Shown: positions 16,950 to 26,238 of the stretch, piece after piece
Layout: every line of letters begins with the position of its first letter
Position numbering within the stretch: the first letter of the stretch is position 1
NCBI GenBank assembly: GCA_005887945.1
Contig: VBOL01000291.1
Location: forward strand, 1 to 37,893
Reading direction: 5' to 3'
From: Nitrospirota bacterium
Lineage (GTDB): Bacteria; Nitrospirota; Nitrospiria; Nitrospirales; Nitrospiraceae
Length of the DNA stretch: 37,893 nt
Program-made: the position numbers and the translations under genes
The notes under the pieces: generated by a model
What the model saw: the letters and a program-made list of their open reading frames with translations, nothing else
What the model was told of the DNA's origin: nothing
Database searches by the model: none

Positions 16950-18446
16950 TCAGCGATGCTCCCAGAGAACTTTCATTCGTGGAACCTCCACCAGCCAGAG
17001 ATAGCAGCCATAGAGTCCAAGTCCTCCCAGGCAAGCGGAAACCAACATCCAGGAAGCCGGCGGCGTTGATTCTGCTCCCGACAGCAGGAGAATAATTCCG
17101 GCAAGGAGCCCTGCAAGGAGACAGGCTCTTCCAATCGACCAAAATGTCCCATTCGCTGCCGTTCCGATGAGGGCTCTGGTCCCGATACCTTGCAACAGTA
17201 CTCCGACCGCGTAGCTGACGACGAGCGCGGCGGCAGCGCCGGTGAGACCAAAACCCATAGTGAGTGGCACAATCACCAGGGCGTAGCAGAGGAACTGCCC
17301 CCTCCAACTCTTCATCTGCAGATCCGGCCGGTTTGCCCCATAGTGCAAAGCGGTCATGATGCTCAAATACCCGGCGCAGACGGCATACAAGCAGAGCATT
17401 CTGAGTGGGCTGACGATGGCGAGCCACTGAGGACCAAATGCCACTGGCACAATGATTGGAGCGAGCACCGCAACGCCGGCCGCCAGTGGAATGAAGATAA
17501 GTCCAACCAGGCCCATTTGAAGTTCGAATACACGGGCCACACCAAGTCGATCCCGTTGAAGCAACGCGTAGGTAGGCATGCTGATCTGATGGATCAACAC
17601 CGTGGCCCGCACGCCCAACAAGAGAGGAATCGCCAGCGCGATCTGATAGAGACCCAACGCCTCTTGGCCGAGTACGCGACCGATGACCAGCTCTCCCCCG
17701 CTCATGACGCCGAAGATACAGAGCGTTGTGACATTCAATTGTTTTCCATAGCGCAGAAAATAATTGCGTGCAGGGCGGTAGAGCGATAGACGTGGCCGGA
17801 ACGGTGCCACCCAAAATGACAGGAGGCTGCCCACGCACATTCCGGCCAGCTGCCCAAGCAAGAGCGCCCATACGTTGCGGAGCCACAACGCGAGAGCGAT
17901 GATCGCGCCGGCTTCAATCACGCGTCGGACGAGATCCATGGTGACACGCAGTCGCAAATCCAGGTTCTTTAAGACGATTGCCATCGCCGGACTCTGTAGC
18001 CCCTGCAGCACGAGCAACCAGGCATGCACCCGCAACAACGACGCCAGTTGAGGCATCTGCATGGCCTGGCCGATCACATCGGCCGCTGCCCAGAGACAGG
18101 CTGCCATGGCGACTCCCCGCGCAATCGCTACTGTCCACGCGACAGCCAAATCCTCACGGTTAACCTCAGCCTTGGCAATCAAGGCCGATTCAAGGCCAAG
18201 TTCACTGATTGTCATGAATGCCAGGACGATGGTGGCAGATGCAGCCATCACGCCGAAATCGGCCGGAGTTAACAGGCGTGCCACCACCATGAGTTGGATC
18301 GCCGCGATCACTTTATCCAGCACAAATCCAGCCCCAGCCCATCCACCAGCCTGGAGAATCCGATGGCGCAGACGAAGCGGGGCTGGTTCAGCCATGTCTT
18401 GCTTCACCTGAGACTCTGTCAAAGCCATATCGCCACTCGTCATCAT
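16950..18446 (-). CDS. Wzx-type oligosaccharide flippase
   Basis: 498 residues with about twelve to fourteen hydrophobic segments, of the polysaccharide transport (MOP superfamily) type. It should move the lipid-linked repeat unit to the outer face of the membrane. Family features: ILQAGGWAGAGFVLDKVIAA leading into TM1, VVARLLTPADFGVMAAS right after it (the conserved R.L.P.D.G motif), and a TM7-8 loop with GRVLGQEALGLYQIA. The start ATG at 18446 overlaps the upstream stop as ATGA and is followed directly by a second ATG. With the Wzy-like, Wzz/BY-kinase and Wza-like genes it completes a Wzx/Wzy assembly set. Confidence 0.9.
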   Translation of the reverse strand: MMTSGDMALTESQVKQDMAEPAPLRLRHRILQAGGWAGAGFVLDKVIAAIQLMVVARLLTPADFGVMAASATIVLAFMTISELGLESALIAKAEVNREDLAVAWTVAIARGVAMAACLWAAADVIGQAMQMPQLASLLRVHAWLLVLQGLQSPAMAIVLKNLDLRLRVTMDLVRRVIEAGAIIALALWLRNVWALLLGQLAGMCVGSLLSFWVAPFRPRLSLYRPARNYFLRYGKQLNVTTLCIFGVMSGGELVIGRVLGQEALGLYQIALAIPLLLGVRATVLIHQISMPTYALLQRDRLGVARVFELQMGLVGLIFIPLAAGVAVLAPIIVPVAFGPQWLAIVSPLRMLCLYAVCAGYLSIMTALHYGANRPDLQMKSWRGQFLCYALVIVPLTMGFGLTGAAAALVVSYAVGVLLQGIGTRALIGTAANGTFWSIGRACLLAGLLAGIILLLSGAESTPPASWMLVSACLGGLGLYGCYLWLVEVPRMKVLWEHR

Positions 18447-19630
18447 GCTGTTCGCCGCGTCGCGGCAAACGCCGCGCTGCACACGTGTTCCAATTCTTGG
18501 GCTCGTGCTCCCCACGTATGGGCCTGGATCACTGCCATCCGTCCTCGTTCACCCATCTTCATTCGCTCATCAGGGTCCTTAAGAAGCCGGACCAATTGCC
18601 GGGCCAAATCCTGCGCATCGTCTGGCTCCGCTGCGAGCCCGCAGCCGATGGCCTCCACCGTCTCTCCGTAGCCGGGCCCAACCGTCGTGACCACGGGGCG
18701 CCCACAGGACAGATATTCCCACAATTTCATAGAATCACCGGGATAGGATCGAGTCTGCCGATGCAACACGACACAGACATCGCAGGCCGCAATCCAGGAG
18801 GGTACCTGCGCCCAATCGGCCCGACCGACAAAGTGGACGATATCCATCAATCCTTGTTGCTGGACAAGCTGTTCGAGCGCGTGTCGTGTTTGGCCTTCTC
18901 CCACCAGCAAAAACCTGGCGGAGGGGACCTTGTCATGCACGAAAGGCACGGCTTCGATCAACGTTTCCAACCCATGCCAGGGAAAGAATCCGCCGACAAA
19001 TCCGACATAGGGGCCTGTGACAGGAAGTCCGAGGACTTTCCTGGCAGCATCATGCGATTGAGGATGGAAGCGATCCTCGTCAACTCCGTTGCGAATCACG
19101 TGGCAACGCTCCGGTGGGATTCTCCAGGTATCCTGCATCTGTGTCACGATCTCGCGGCAGATGCTCACCACCGCCTGAACACGGCGCACAGCTGTTTTCA
19201 ACGCAGCGCGAAGCACCCATCGCACGAACGGGAGCCGCCAGATCCCTTGCACCTCTTCCTCCGGCAAACCATTTACAAATAGCACGCTCGCACAGGGATG
19301 GTTGGACAGGGCTAGCAGCGGGGCCATCTGCCCTGGCGAATCGAACCACAACAGCACGTCCGGCCCCCACGCCGTCAGCTCATGCCGCAAGACGTTCCAT
19401 GAAGCAATAAGAAACGAGACGGGCCGAAGACCAGCCACCCGCCAGACAGACACGGGCCGGAACGACAGCGAGGCGAACTCCTGCGCGAGCTGATGCCCTT
19501 GAGCAGGCTGGGGCGCCACGATCCGGATGGTATGGGTGCGTAGCGAAAGGGCCTTGGCAAATTCCAGCACCTGCCGGGATCCGCCAGCCGCAATGCTCAG
19601 GTCTTCATCGCAGAACACGAGGATGCGCAT
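18443..19630 (-). CDS. GT4-family glycosyltransferase
   Basis: 395 residues, GT-B fold. MRILVFCDED opens the N-terminal Rossmann domain, a glycine-rich AAGGSRQ loop follows, and the donor domain has PYVGFVGGFFPWHGLETLI (207-225) and GDSMKLWEYLSCGRPVVTT (298-316). In this subgroup the usual E-x7-E is replaced by a D/S-x-K-L-W-E arrangement, common in GT4 enzymes of exopolysaccharide loci. The start is ATG at 19630, where the fold begins; a TTG at 19657 is less likely. The start lies 26 bases inside the upstream gene, unlike the neat 4-base overlaps elsewhere. It resembles the next gene in architecture, so the two may be old duplicates. Confidence 0.88.
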   Translation of the reverse strand: MRILVFCDEDLSIAAGGSRQVLEFAKALSLRTHTIRIVAPQPAQGHQLAQEFASLSFRPVSVWRVAGLRPVSFLIASWNVLRHELTAWGPDVLLWFDSPGQMAPLLALSNHPCASVLFVNGLPEEEVQGIWRLPFVRWVLRAALKTAVRRVQAVVSICREIVTQMQDTWRIPPERCHVIRNGVDEDRFHPQSHDAARKVLGLPVTGPYVGFVGGFFPWHGLETLIEAVPFVHDKVPSARFLLVGEGQTRHALEQLVQQQGLMDIVHFVGRADWAQVPSWIAACDVCVVLHRQTRSYPGDSMKLWEYLSCGRPVVTTVGPGYGETVEAIGCGLAAEPDDAQDLARQLVRLLKDPDERMKMGERGRMAVIQAHTWGARAQELEHVCSAAFAATRRTA

Positions 19631-20795
19631 GGGGTATAGGCGCCTGCTCGGTGGCAAGCCACTCTCTCAAGCGATTGGTGAGGTGTGTCCAGCTGAACCT
19701 TTGTTTAACAAAGCGCCGTCCAATGGATGCCATGCGGACCTGCCGGTCCGGATCGTTCAAGAGTACCATCACCGCTTGAGCCAATGCGGCCGGATCGTCC
19801 GGCGGAACCAAGGCGACTCCGGCCTCTTGAAGAAACGTGGCGGAGACAGAGGGGATCGCGCTGGCGATCACGGGCCTTCCGCAGGCAAGGTAATCAAAGA
19901 TTTTGACCGGAGACGTTTCGCCCCGGTCCCCACGGAACGGAGCCACACAGAGCGTCATGGCACCAATCCACGTGGGAACCTCCTGATAGGGTATCCTGCC
20001 GGCCCAGGTAATACACGGATTAAGTGCCAAACGATCCGCCTGTTGCTTCAACTCCAGGGCGCCTTCTCCGTCACCAACCAAGAGTAGATGCACGGATGGT
20101 CTGGTGCGTCTGATGATGGCGAACGCATCCAACAAACACTGCAATCCTTGATAGCGGTAGAAACTCCCGACAAAACCGATGTAGTCCCGGTCTAGCCCCA
20201 ACCCGATTTGACGCCGACATGCCGCTGCGTCCTGAGGGATAAACAAGCCTGTGTCCGTTCCACTCGGCAGCACGGCAATTCGCTCAGCGGCAACCCGATA
20301 GCGGCGAACAACGAGATCGCGTAGTCCATCTGTCAGGACGACCACGCGATCGCAGCGGCTGAGGGCGAAGGACGCCAGCCAGTGTTTGAGTCTCCTCTTG
20401 AGCGTGCGGTCGGTCTCCGACCAGTCAGGCACCGGCTCCCCGTTCACTTCACAAACGCACTGCGCTCCAACCAGTCTCGCGAACAACAACGGATGAGGAC
20501 TGTCCATCCACCGGTAATACACGACATCCGGTTTCGACCGATACGCTCGCAAGAAACCGGCGATACAGGAGAGAACCGCGTAGGAAACCGGACGCAACAC
20601 CGGCCAAGGAAGAAGTGGAATCGGCGCAGTTGAAAATCCTCGCTGGAGCAACGAGGAGCGATACCGTGGAGGAAGGACTGTTACGCTGTCGCCTCGTTCG
20701 ACGAGTTGGCGCGCCAAGGACCAGAGACGGACGAGCCCTACGGGATCGGATGGTGCATCCGGCTCATACCAATAACAGAAGAGGAACCACCTCAT
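19605..20795 (-). CDS. GT4-family glycosyltransferase
   Basis: 396 residues, GT-B fold. The N-terminus MRWFLFCYWYEPDAPS is typical of exopolysaccharide GT4 enzymes. The donor domain contains DYIGFVGSFYRYQGLQCLL and GETSPVKIFDYLACGRPVIAS, a pattern parallel to that of the neighbouring GT4. The ATG at 20795 overlaps the stop of the ligase-like gene as ATGA, which decides against the longer frame to 20870. No membrane segments are obvious, so peripheral attachment at the inner membrane is expected. Sugar and linkage are unknown. Confidence 0.88.
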   Translation of the reverse strand: MRWFLFCYWYEPDAPSDPVGLVRLWSLARQLVERGDSVTVLPPRYRSSLLQRGFSTAPIPLLPWPVLRPVSYAVLSCIAGFLRAYRSKPDVVYYRWMDSPHPLLFARLVGAQCVCEVNGEPVPDWSETDRTLKRRLKHWLASFALSRCDRVVVLTDGLRDLVVRRYRVAAERIAVLPSGTDTGLFIPQDAAACRRQIGLGLDRDYIGFVGSFYRYQGLQCLLDAFAIIRRTRPSVHLLLVGDGEGALELKQQADRLALNPCITWAGRIPYQEVPTWIGAMTLCVAPFRGDRGETSPVKIFDYLACGRPVIASAIPSVSATFLQEAGVALVPPDDPAALAQAVMVLLNDPDRQVRMASIGRRFVKQRFSWTHLTNRLREWLATEQAPIPHAHPRVLR

Positions 20796-22174
20796 ACGAG
20801 CGCTCGCTGAGGGGCAGGGTCCGTCTGCTCCGATGTCAGGCGTGGCAAGATCATGACGAGCCCCGCGCACAGCCAGAAGGGCTCCATGATGCGGATGATA
20901 ATGAAGGTGTTGGCTCCGATACCATGCGCGAGCATGGCCACCATGCCGAGTAGCAATCCATGAGCCAATCCCTTACAGAAGGGATCCTGTTCGACCAGAA
21001 AGGTCTCGCGCGCGCGCCGCCACAAGCGGAAAATCAAGAAGATGAACGCGACGAGGCCAGCGAGACCCGTTTCGCCGAGGATCTTGACGTATTGGGCGTC
21101 CGCCCAGGCATAGCCGGTGACACCGCGGCCGAGCACAGGACTGTGGAGCCAATCTTTCAGCACATACTGCCAGGAACGCAGCCGCTCTGTCGTGGAGAGA
21201 TCCAACCCAACGCGTCCCACTGTGATTTCGCCCCCGTATTGACGTCCGAAAAATGTCTCATTGACCCGATCCTTCACATTAGCAGGCGCGGCAAAAGGGA
21301 GCACGACCGCGAGCAGGAGCATGAGTGCGAGCACACCAGGTCGCCGCCATTGCGTCGCGGCGACCGCCAGCATCAAGCTACCAGCAGCCAGGTAGGACGA
21401 GCGGGAGAGGGTGGCCATGAGAGCCAGACTGATGAACCCCATGAGAAGCACGAGCATCACCCGAATTGGTCCGGACTTCAAGTGTAGGAAAAGGCCCATG
21501 ACAATCGCCATGATAAAAACCAGGTACCCGCCGAGGGTATTGGGTTCGCCACTTTCCCCTTCAAACGGCGCGCTCGCCCGTTGTCCGCTTGGGATCTGAA
21601 CGATCGCATAGATACTAATCACGAAGCAGATCGCGAGCAACGCCATCACCAGACTGACAACCTGTCGTTTGGTCGACACATGATTGACGACCATAAAGAA
21701 CACAAAGAAGTATTCAAAATATTTCAGGATGAAAAAGAATCCCGTGAGCGGACGGACGCGACCGGCGATGACGCCGATCAGTGTCGCTAGCACACAGATC
21801 AGCATGTAGTAGACGATGGGCCGATTGATCGGAGTTTCGCGAATGAGGGCTAGATCGCGATAGATGATTGTTTTGACCAGCCAACTGAATCCGATGATCA
21901 CGAGCAAGAGGTCGTCCACTCGTAGCGAGAGATCTCGCAGACCAACTCCTCTCCCATCCACACGCCCGACCGCGATTTCCGGAGAGAGCAACATGGAACA
22001 AATCAGCAGAAAGAGCGAAGCGGGAACCGACGTGAAAGCCACCAGCACAATGAGAAAACCGAAGACGGCTTGTACCCCGACCATGGGGGTCGTCAGCGTG
22101 AGGCCGAGCGCAAGGACGGCGGCCAACACCGAGACGATGACGACATCTTGTGGTTTCACCATCGACGCATGCAT
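20792..22174 (-). CDS. Wzy-like polymerase / O-antigen ligase family membrane protein
   Basis: 460 residues, about eleven hydrophobic helices, with the Wzy_C-type region: a long extracytoplasmic loop between late helices (about 300-365) containing TTERLRSWQYVLKDWLHSPVLGRG and YVKILGETGLAGL, characteristic of polymerases and WaaL-type ligases. In a locus with flippase, chain-length kinase and export lipoprotein, polymerisation of repeat units is the more likely role; ligation to another acceptor cannot be excluded from sequence. Start ATG at 22174 with AGGAG eleven bases upstream; Met5 is an alternative. It is 24 bases after the BY-kinase stop. Confidence 0.87.
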   Translation of the reverse strand: MHASMVKPQDVVIVSVLAAVLALGLTLTTPMVGVQAVFGFLIVLVAFTSVPASLFLLICSMLLSPEIAVGRVDGRGVGLRDLSLRVDDLLLVIIGFSWLVKTIIYRDLALIRETPINRPIVYYMLICVLATLIGVIAGRVRPLTGFFFILKYFEYFFVFFMVVNHVSTKRQVVSLVMALLAICFVISIYAIVQIPSGQRASAPFEGESGEPNTLGGYLVFIMAIVMGLFLHLKSGPIRVMLVLLMGFISLALMATLSRSSYLAAGSLMLAVAATQWRRPGVLALMLLLAVVLPFAAPANVKDRVNETFFGRQYGGEITVGRVGLDLSTTERLRSWQYVLKDWLHSPVLGRGVTGYAWADAQYVKILGETGLAGLVAFIFLIFRLWRRARETFLVEQDPFCKGLAHGLLLGMVAMLAHGIGANTFIIIRIMEPFWLCAGLVMILPRLTSEQTDPAPQRALV

Positions 22175-22198
22175 GGGATGTCGGCTCCTACTGCCGCG

Positions 22199-24337
22199 TC
22201 AGCGATACTCGTAGCGGTAGACACCGTAGTCCGGCGTGACCTCGGATTTCACGTTCGTCAAGACGATGCCCATCACATTGGCCTGCGCATGGTCCAGGAG
22301 GAACTTGGCCCGTTTGAGGGCATTCCGACCGATCCGCCCGACTTGGTAGACCAGGATCGTCCCGTCGACGCATGAGCTGAACGCCACCGCATCCGTGACC
22401 GGGAGAATGGGAGGAGTATCGAAGAGTACGAGGTCGTATTCCTCATTCATCTCACTCACGAGCATCTTGATCTTGTTCATGTTGAGGAACTCATTCGGAT
22501 TGCCGACCTCCGACCCGCTGGTCAGAATATGCAGATTGTCCAGCCCCGGCGTGCTCATCACCCGATCTGCTCCCATCGGCCCGAGCATCAGATCCGTCGC
22601 GGATCGCACGTGACTGCGCCAAGAGGTACTGCCCACCAAGGCATCCGCCAGGCCGGGGACCCGCTCCAGACCCAACCGCTGATGCACAATCGGCCTCCGA
22701 AGGTCTGCGTCGACGAGCAGTACCCGCTGCCCTTCCTGGGCGAGCATGATCGCCAGATTGGTGACACAGGTACTCTTGCCTTCTCCAAGGCCCGCGCTGG
22801 TGAAGAGGACGGATTTGACCTTCCGATCCATGCTGGCGAATTGAATATTCGCCCGCAGCGACCGCAGACTCTCGGACAGGACAGACTTCGGATCGATTAG
22901 GCAAATGAGTTTCGAGAAATTTTCCACGGTCGATGCAGAGGCATGGGCTGGAAGCCTCGCGCGAGCGGCTTTCTCCATTTCCTTACCGTCGAACTGCGGG
23001 ATGACGCCGAGGACCGGCACCTTGAGAAATTCTTCGACCCCCTCGATGGTACCGATCGACGTATCGAACGATTCCCGCGCAAAGGCTAAGACGATCCCGA
23101 GAAAGACCCCCATGAGAGAGCCAACCATAAGGTTCAGCCCCGTGTTGGGCGCATTGATCGGTGCACTGGGTATGATGGCCGGCGCTACAATCGTCACCTC
23201 TTCGATCCGTTCCGCACTCTTGATTTGCAGTTCTTGATGCTTGCCCTTGAGCGTCGCCAACAAATCCGCGTTGACTTTCACATTACGCTCAAGGCGACTC
23301 ATCTCAATCGCCGCTCGCGGGAACTGTAAATACCGGTTCCGATAGTGATCGCGCTGATCCAGAAGCGTAGTTTCTCGGTCTTGCATGGTCTTGAGCTTGG
23401 CTCGGAGCTCAAGAAGCATCTCGGCTCTGACGTTATCGATCTTCTTCTGCTGCTCCAGGACTTGCGGGTGATCCGTTGTGTAGTTGATCAGGAGGGTATT
23501 TCGTTCCTGGAGGAGATCAAGGAGGCGCTGATTCAGGATCGTGAGCAGCGCATTCTGTTCCTCCGTGAAGATCCGACCGGTTTGGTTCCCAATCACCGCA
23601 TCGGTTCGCTTGAGCACCGAGATCTGCCGTTCCCCCTCCGCCCGCTTTCGCGTCACTTCATTATGCTGCTCTTCCAGCTTGGTGAATGTCTCCAGCGCGG
23701 CGCGCGCCTCATCGGTCAGGAAGACCTGCCCTTCCCGTTCCCTAAACGCCCTCAGCGCTTCTTCCGCATTGTTCAACTGCTGTTCAAGCTCAGCCAGCTG
23801 TTCCTCGACAAACCGTTGCGACTCCATGACGAGACGGTTCCGGGTCATGATATTTTCAAACCGATACGCATTGGCCACTGAGTTGGCCGTCTTCTCTGCC
23901 ATCTCTGGTTGACCCGAGGTGGCCGTAATGCGGATAATGTTCGTATCGCCTTCCCGCTGCGTTTTGATTTCCTGACCGAGGTTATACACCTTGTTGAGGT
24001 AGGTGGCCGATCGCTTTTCGTCCTGCGCCACATTTGCGGGTACTAGACCTAATTCCATCGCCACGCGCTCCATCACGGGGAACCCCCGGATAAACTCGGT
24101 CTGGGAGTTGAGGTCGTTGGCGTTGGAGTAGGACATGGTTTCCATCAACTGTTGGGCCACGGTGCTCGTTCGATCGAACTTTACCCGCGCAGACGCTTCA
24201 TATAGGGGATTCGGCTTGAAGATTTCAGAAAACAGAAACGTGAACAACACCACCAGCCCTGCCGCCAGTAGAATGAGGTACTTCCGCTTTTTAACGATCA
24301 ACCAGTAGTCGATGACGTTGAGTTCGTATTGGGCCAT
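22199..24337 (-). CDS. Polysaccharide co-polymerase / BY-kinase fusion (Wzc type)
   Basis: 712 residues. Wzz domain: TM1 about 20-37, a long coiled-coil periplasmic region (about 170-380, rich in Glu/Gln/Arg/Leu), the proline-rich APAIIPSAPINAPNTG (385-400) and TM2 about 401-420. Cytoplasmic tyrosine kinase: Walker A SAGLGEGKST (514-523), A' LLVDADLRRP (540-549), Walker B LVLFDTPP (636-643) and a tyrosine-rich tail with Tyr704, 707, 709 and 711 as likely autophosphorylation sites. It controls chain length and polymer export together with Wza-like and Wzy-like partners. The matching phosphatase is not in the window. AAGGA lies ten bases before the ATG. Confidence 0.95.
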   Translation of the reverse strand: MAQYELNVIDYWLIVKKRKYLILLAAGLVVLFTFLFSEIFKPNPLYEASARVKFDRTSTVAQQLMETMSYSNANDLNSQTEFIRGFPVMERVAMELGLVPANVAQDEKRSATYLNKVYNLGQEIKTQREGDTNIIRITATSGQPEMAEKTANSVANAYRFENIMTRNRLVMESQRFVEEQLAELEQQLNNAEEALRAFREREGQVFLTDEARAALETFTKLEEQHNEVTRKRAEGERQISVLKRTDAVIGNQTGRIFTEEQNALLTILNQRLLDLLQERNTLLINYTTDHPQVLEQQKKIDNVRAEMLLELRAKLKTMQDRETTLLDQRDHYRNRYLQFPRAAIEMSRLERNVKVNADLLATLKGKHQELQIKSAERIEEVTIVAPAIIPSAPINAPNTGLNLMVGSLMGVFLGIVLAFARESFDTSIGTIEGVEEFLKVPVLGVIPQFDGKEMEKAARARLPAHASASTVENFSKLICLIDPKSVLSESLRSLRANIQFASMDRKVKSVLFTSAGLGEGKSTCVTNLAIMLAQEGQRVLLVDADLRRPIVHQRLGLERVPGLADALVGSTSWRSHVRSATDLMLGPMGADRVMSTPGLDNLHILTSGSEVGNPNEFLNMNKIKMLVSEMNEEYDLVLFDTPPILPVTDAVAFSSCVDGTILVYQVGRIGRNALKRAKFLLDHAQANVMGIVLTNVKSEVTPDYGVYRYEYR

Positions 24338-24373
24338 CGGATTAGCGTCCTTCTCTTATCTTGCCTATGACTA

Positions 24374-25162
24374 TTATCGCCCCAACACTGCATTAAAAAT
24401 GAACGCCGGATAGAGCGGCATGATCGCAGCCTGGATGATCGGCATGATCTTTTTTCCAGCTTCAGAGGCGTCGCCCAGATGTTCGCGCGGTACAAATACG
24501 ATGTCGTTTTCCTCCAGCGCGAGATTCCTCGTCAAATCGCCATAGGTAAACGCGCGCGCGAGATCGGCCATGAGAATGCGCGGCTTTGCGAGGTCGCCAC
24601 CTCGGATGACCCGGACTTCCTCCATCACCGCCGTTTCCTGATACATATCGGCGGCCGCAAGAGCTTGAAGCACGGTCATGTGTCTCGGCATGGGAACCAT
24701 CCCTGGCTTCTTCACATCCCCAAACACGAAGACGCGTTTGACCTTCAAGACTTTTTTCTTCAGCAGGACCTGCACGCGCGGCTCGCGCATATAGGGCACT
24801 GCGGCTTCCCGGACACGGGCTTCCGCCGCTGCAGCCGTGATGCCCCCGACATCCACTTCCATAAATCCGACTGAAATCTTCCCGTTCTCCCGCACGACGC
24901 TGGCGAACTTCTCCTCGCCGGCACCACGACGAATCACCAGCTCAAGCGTGTCACCCGTTTCGATGGGCGTTTCCGAGGTCGGGACGGTTTCATCAGCATA
25001 GACATCTCCCTTCGGCAACGGTGGGACCGCAGTCCCGGAGGGGCTGATTGCCGACGGTGGCAAAGACGAGCTGGCCGGATTGTGGCACCCGAGAAACGCC
25101 ACAGCGAGAACCGCACCAGCACCCAGAAGACCAATGAGATATCGGGGTATTAGCTGTCGCAC
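24374..25162 (-). CDS. Outer-membrane polysaccharide export lipoprotein (Wza/PES family)
   Basis: 262 residues from a GTG at 25162 that has AGGAG eight bases upstream. A TTG at 25195, forming a TTGA overlap with the HD-GYP stop, is the alternative but spoils the signal peptide. The N-terminus RQLIPRYLIGLLGAGAVLAV leads to the lipobox FLGC, so lipidation at Cys26 is expected. A Poly_export domain follows (ETGDTLELVIRRG and GKISVGFMEVDVGG), then an SLBB-like domain with VFVFGDVKKPGMVPMPRHMT, and a hydrophobic C-terminus (PLYPAFIFNAV). It should form the periplasmic/outer-membrane conduit that works with the BY-kinase 36 bases downstream. Shorter than Wza (about 380), as usual for single-SLBB family members. 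Confidence 0.9.
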   Translation of the reverse strand: MRQLIPRYLIGLLGAGAVLAVAFLGCHNPASSSLPPSAISPSGTAVPPLPKGDVYADETVPTSETPIETGDTLELVIRRGAGEEKFASVVRENGKISVGFMEVDVGGITAAAAEARVREAAVPYMREPRVQVLLKKKVLKVKRVFVFGDVKKPGMVPMPRHMTVLQALAAADMYQETAVMEEVRVIRGGDLAKPRILMADLARAFTYGDLTRNLALEENDIVFVPREHLGDASEAGKKIMPIIQAAIMPLYPAFIFNAVLGR

Positions 25163-25191
25163 GGCCTCATCTCCTATTCTCCTATTACGGA

Positions 25192-26193
25192 TCAACCGAT
25201 GGGCACTACTTCCACAATGTGTACGGAGGCCGCGGTTCGTAAATCTACCGTCTTCGATACCGGTACGTGAGCTGATACAGCCTGTTGCGAGACTTGCAAG
25301 ATCGGACGGAGCGGGTACTGCCGATTTAACTGAGACACAACTCCGATCTCGCCGGTGTTCAGACGAACGGTCGTGCCTAACGGATAGATCGAGAGTTGGT
25401 CGACCAAAGCCTTCAGAAGATGATATGGAAACACCGTCTTGCCGTTTACGAGCAGCGCACGGATCGCCCGATGGGGCGACACGCCAATCCGATAGGGCCG
25501 TGAATTCATCAGAGCGTCAAAGACGTCTGCCAGCCCGATGACGAGGGCCATCTCATCGATCTGATCACCAGTCAGCCGGTTGGGATAACCGCTGCCATTC
25601 CATCGCTCATGCTCTTGGAGGATCACCCTCCCCACCCATGGATAGGCTTCTCCGACATCCTTGAACAGGCGGGCTCCCTGCTGTGGATGCTCCCTTACGT
25701 ACTGGAGTTCTTCTTCCGTCAACGCCTCGATCTTGTACACCAGAGAGTCCGGCAGGGCGAACATACCGAGATCGTGCAGCAATCCCGCTAACGCAACCTG
25801 TTCGAGCTTCGCCGACTCGTATCGGAGCGCTTCCGCAATCTTCACACTCACGATTGCGACGCTCACGGCATTTCTGACGAGATAGTCTCCGGCATCTTGC
25901 TGCAGAACCATCTGAACCAACTTGTCATTGGCTCCAATAGACGCCACGACGCCGGATGCGATCCGGGCTAATTCATCGAGCGTCCAAGGCTGCCTCGTCT
26001 GAACCGCACGCTTGACTCCCTGAAGCTCATGGCATGCACGCCGATACCAATCAATCTCCGCAACAGACGGTGAGGACGTGGAATGTGGAATAGGGAGGTC
26101 GGTCCGCGCAAGAAGGCGAGTGGAGCTTTTCACATCGGGACCAACGGCTTCCTGACTCGATTGTCCTCGAATAAGATCGGTTAACCGCGTCAC
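25192..26193 (-). CDS. HD-GYP domain protein with altered metal-site residues
   Basis: 333 residues; soluble. The N-terminal 90 residues show no known motif; then an HD-GYP domain: HDLGMFALP (140-148), REHPQQG (167-173), QEHERWNGSGYP (193-204) and LADVFDALMNSRPYR (221-235). HD-GYP proteins hydrolyse c-di-GMP or bind it as sensors. Here the first conserved His (usual H-S-V-N-V) is Asn108, the HD-x-G-K lysine is Met144, and HHE reads EHE, so metal binding may be incomplete. A C-terminal piece (about 255-333) with VRLNTGEIGVV is typical of a subfamily. Starts at GTG with a G-rich ribosome site; it leads the export genes, suggesting c-di-GMP-linked control. Confidence 0.87.
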   Translation of the reverse strand: MTRLTDLIRGQSSQEAVGPDVKSSTRLLARTDLPIPHSTSSPSVAEIDWYRRACHELQGVKRAVQTRQPWTLDELARIASGVVASIGANDKLVQMVLQQDAGDYLVRNAVSVAIVSVKIAEALRYESAKLEQVALAGLLHDLGMFALPDSLVYKIEALTEEELQYVREHPQQGARLFKDVGEAYPWVGRVILQEHERWNGSGYPNRLTGDQIDEMALVIGLADVFDALMNSRPYRIGVSPHRAIRALLVNGKTVFPYHLLKALVDQLSIYPLGTTVRLNTGEIGVVSQLNRQYPLRPILQVSQQAVSAHVPVSKTVDLRTAASVHIVEVVPIG

Positions 26194-26238
26194 TTCCCCC
26201 CCAGTCTCTCTCTCTAATGCTCAGACGTGTCACGACCG

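Noticed and set aside
16927-17886. 320-codon N-terminal extension of the GT2 gene
   Set aside because: Lies entirely within the flippase gene in another frame and shows no domain; the GT2 fold starts at 16926 or 16914.
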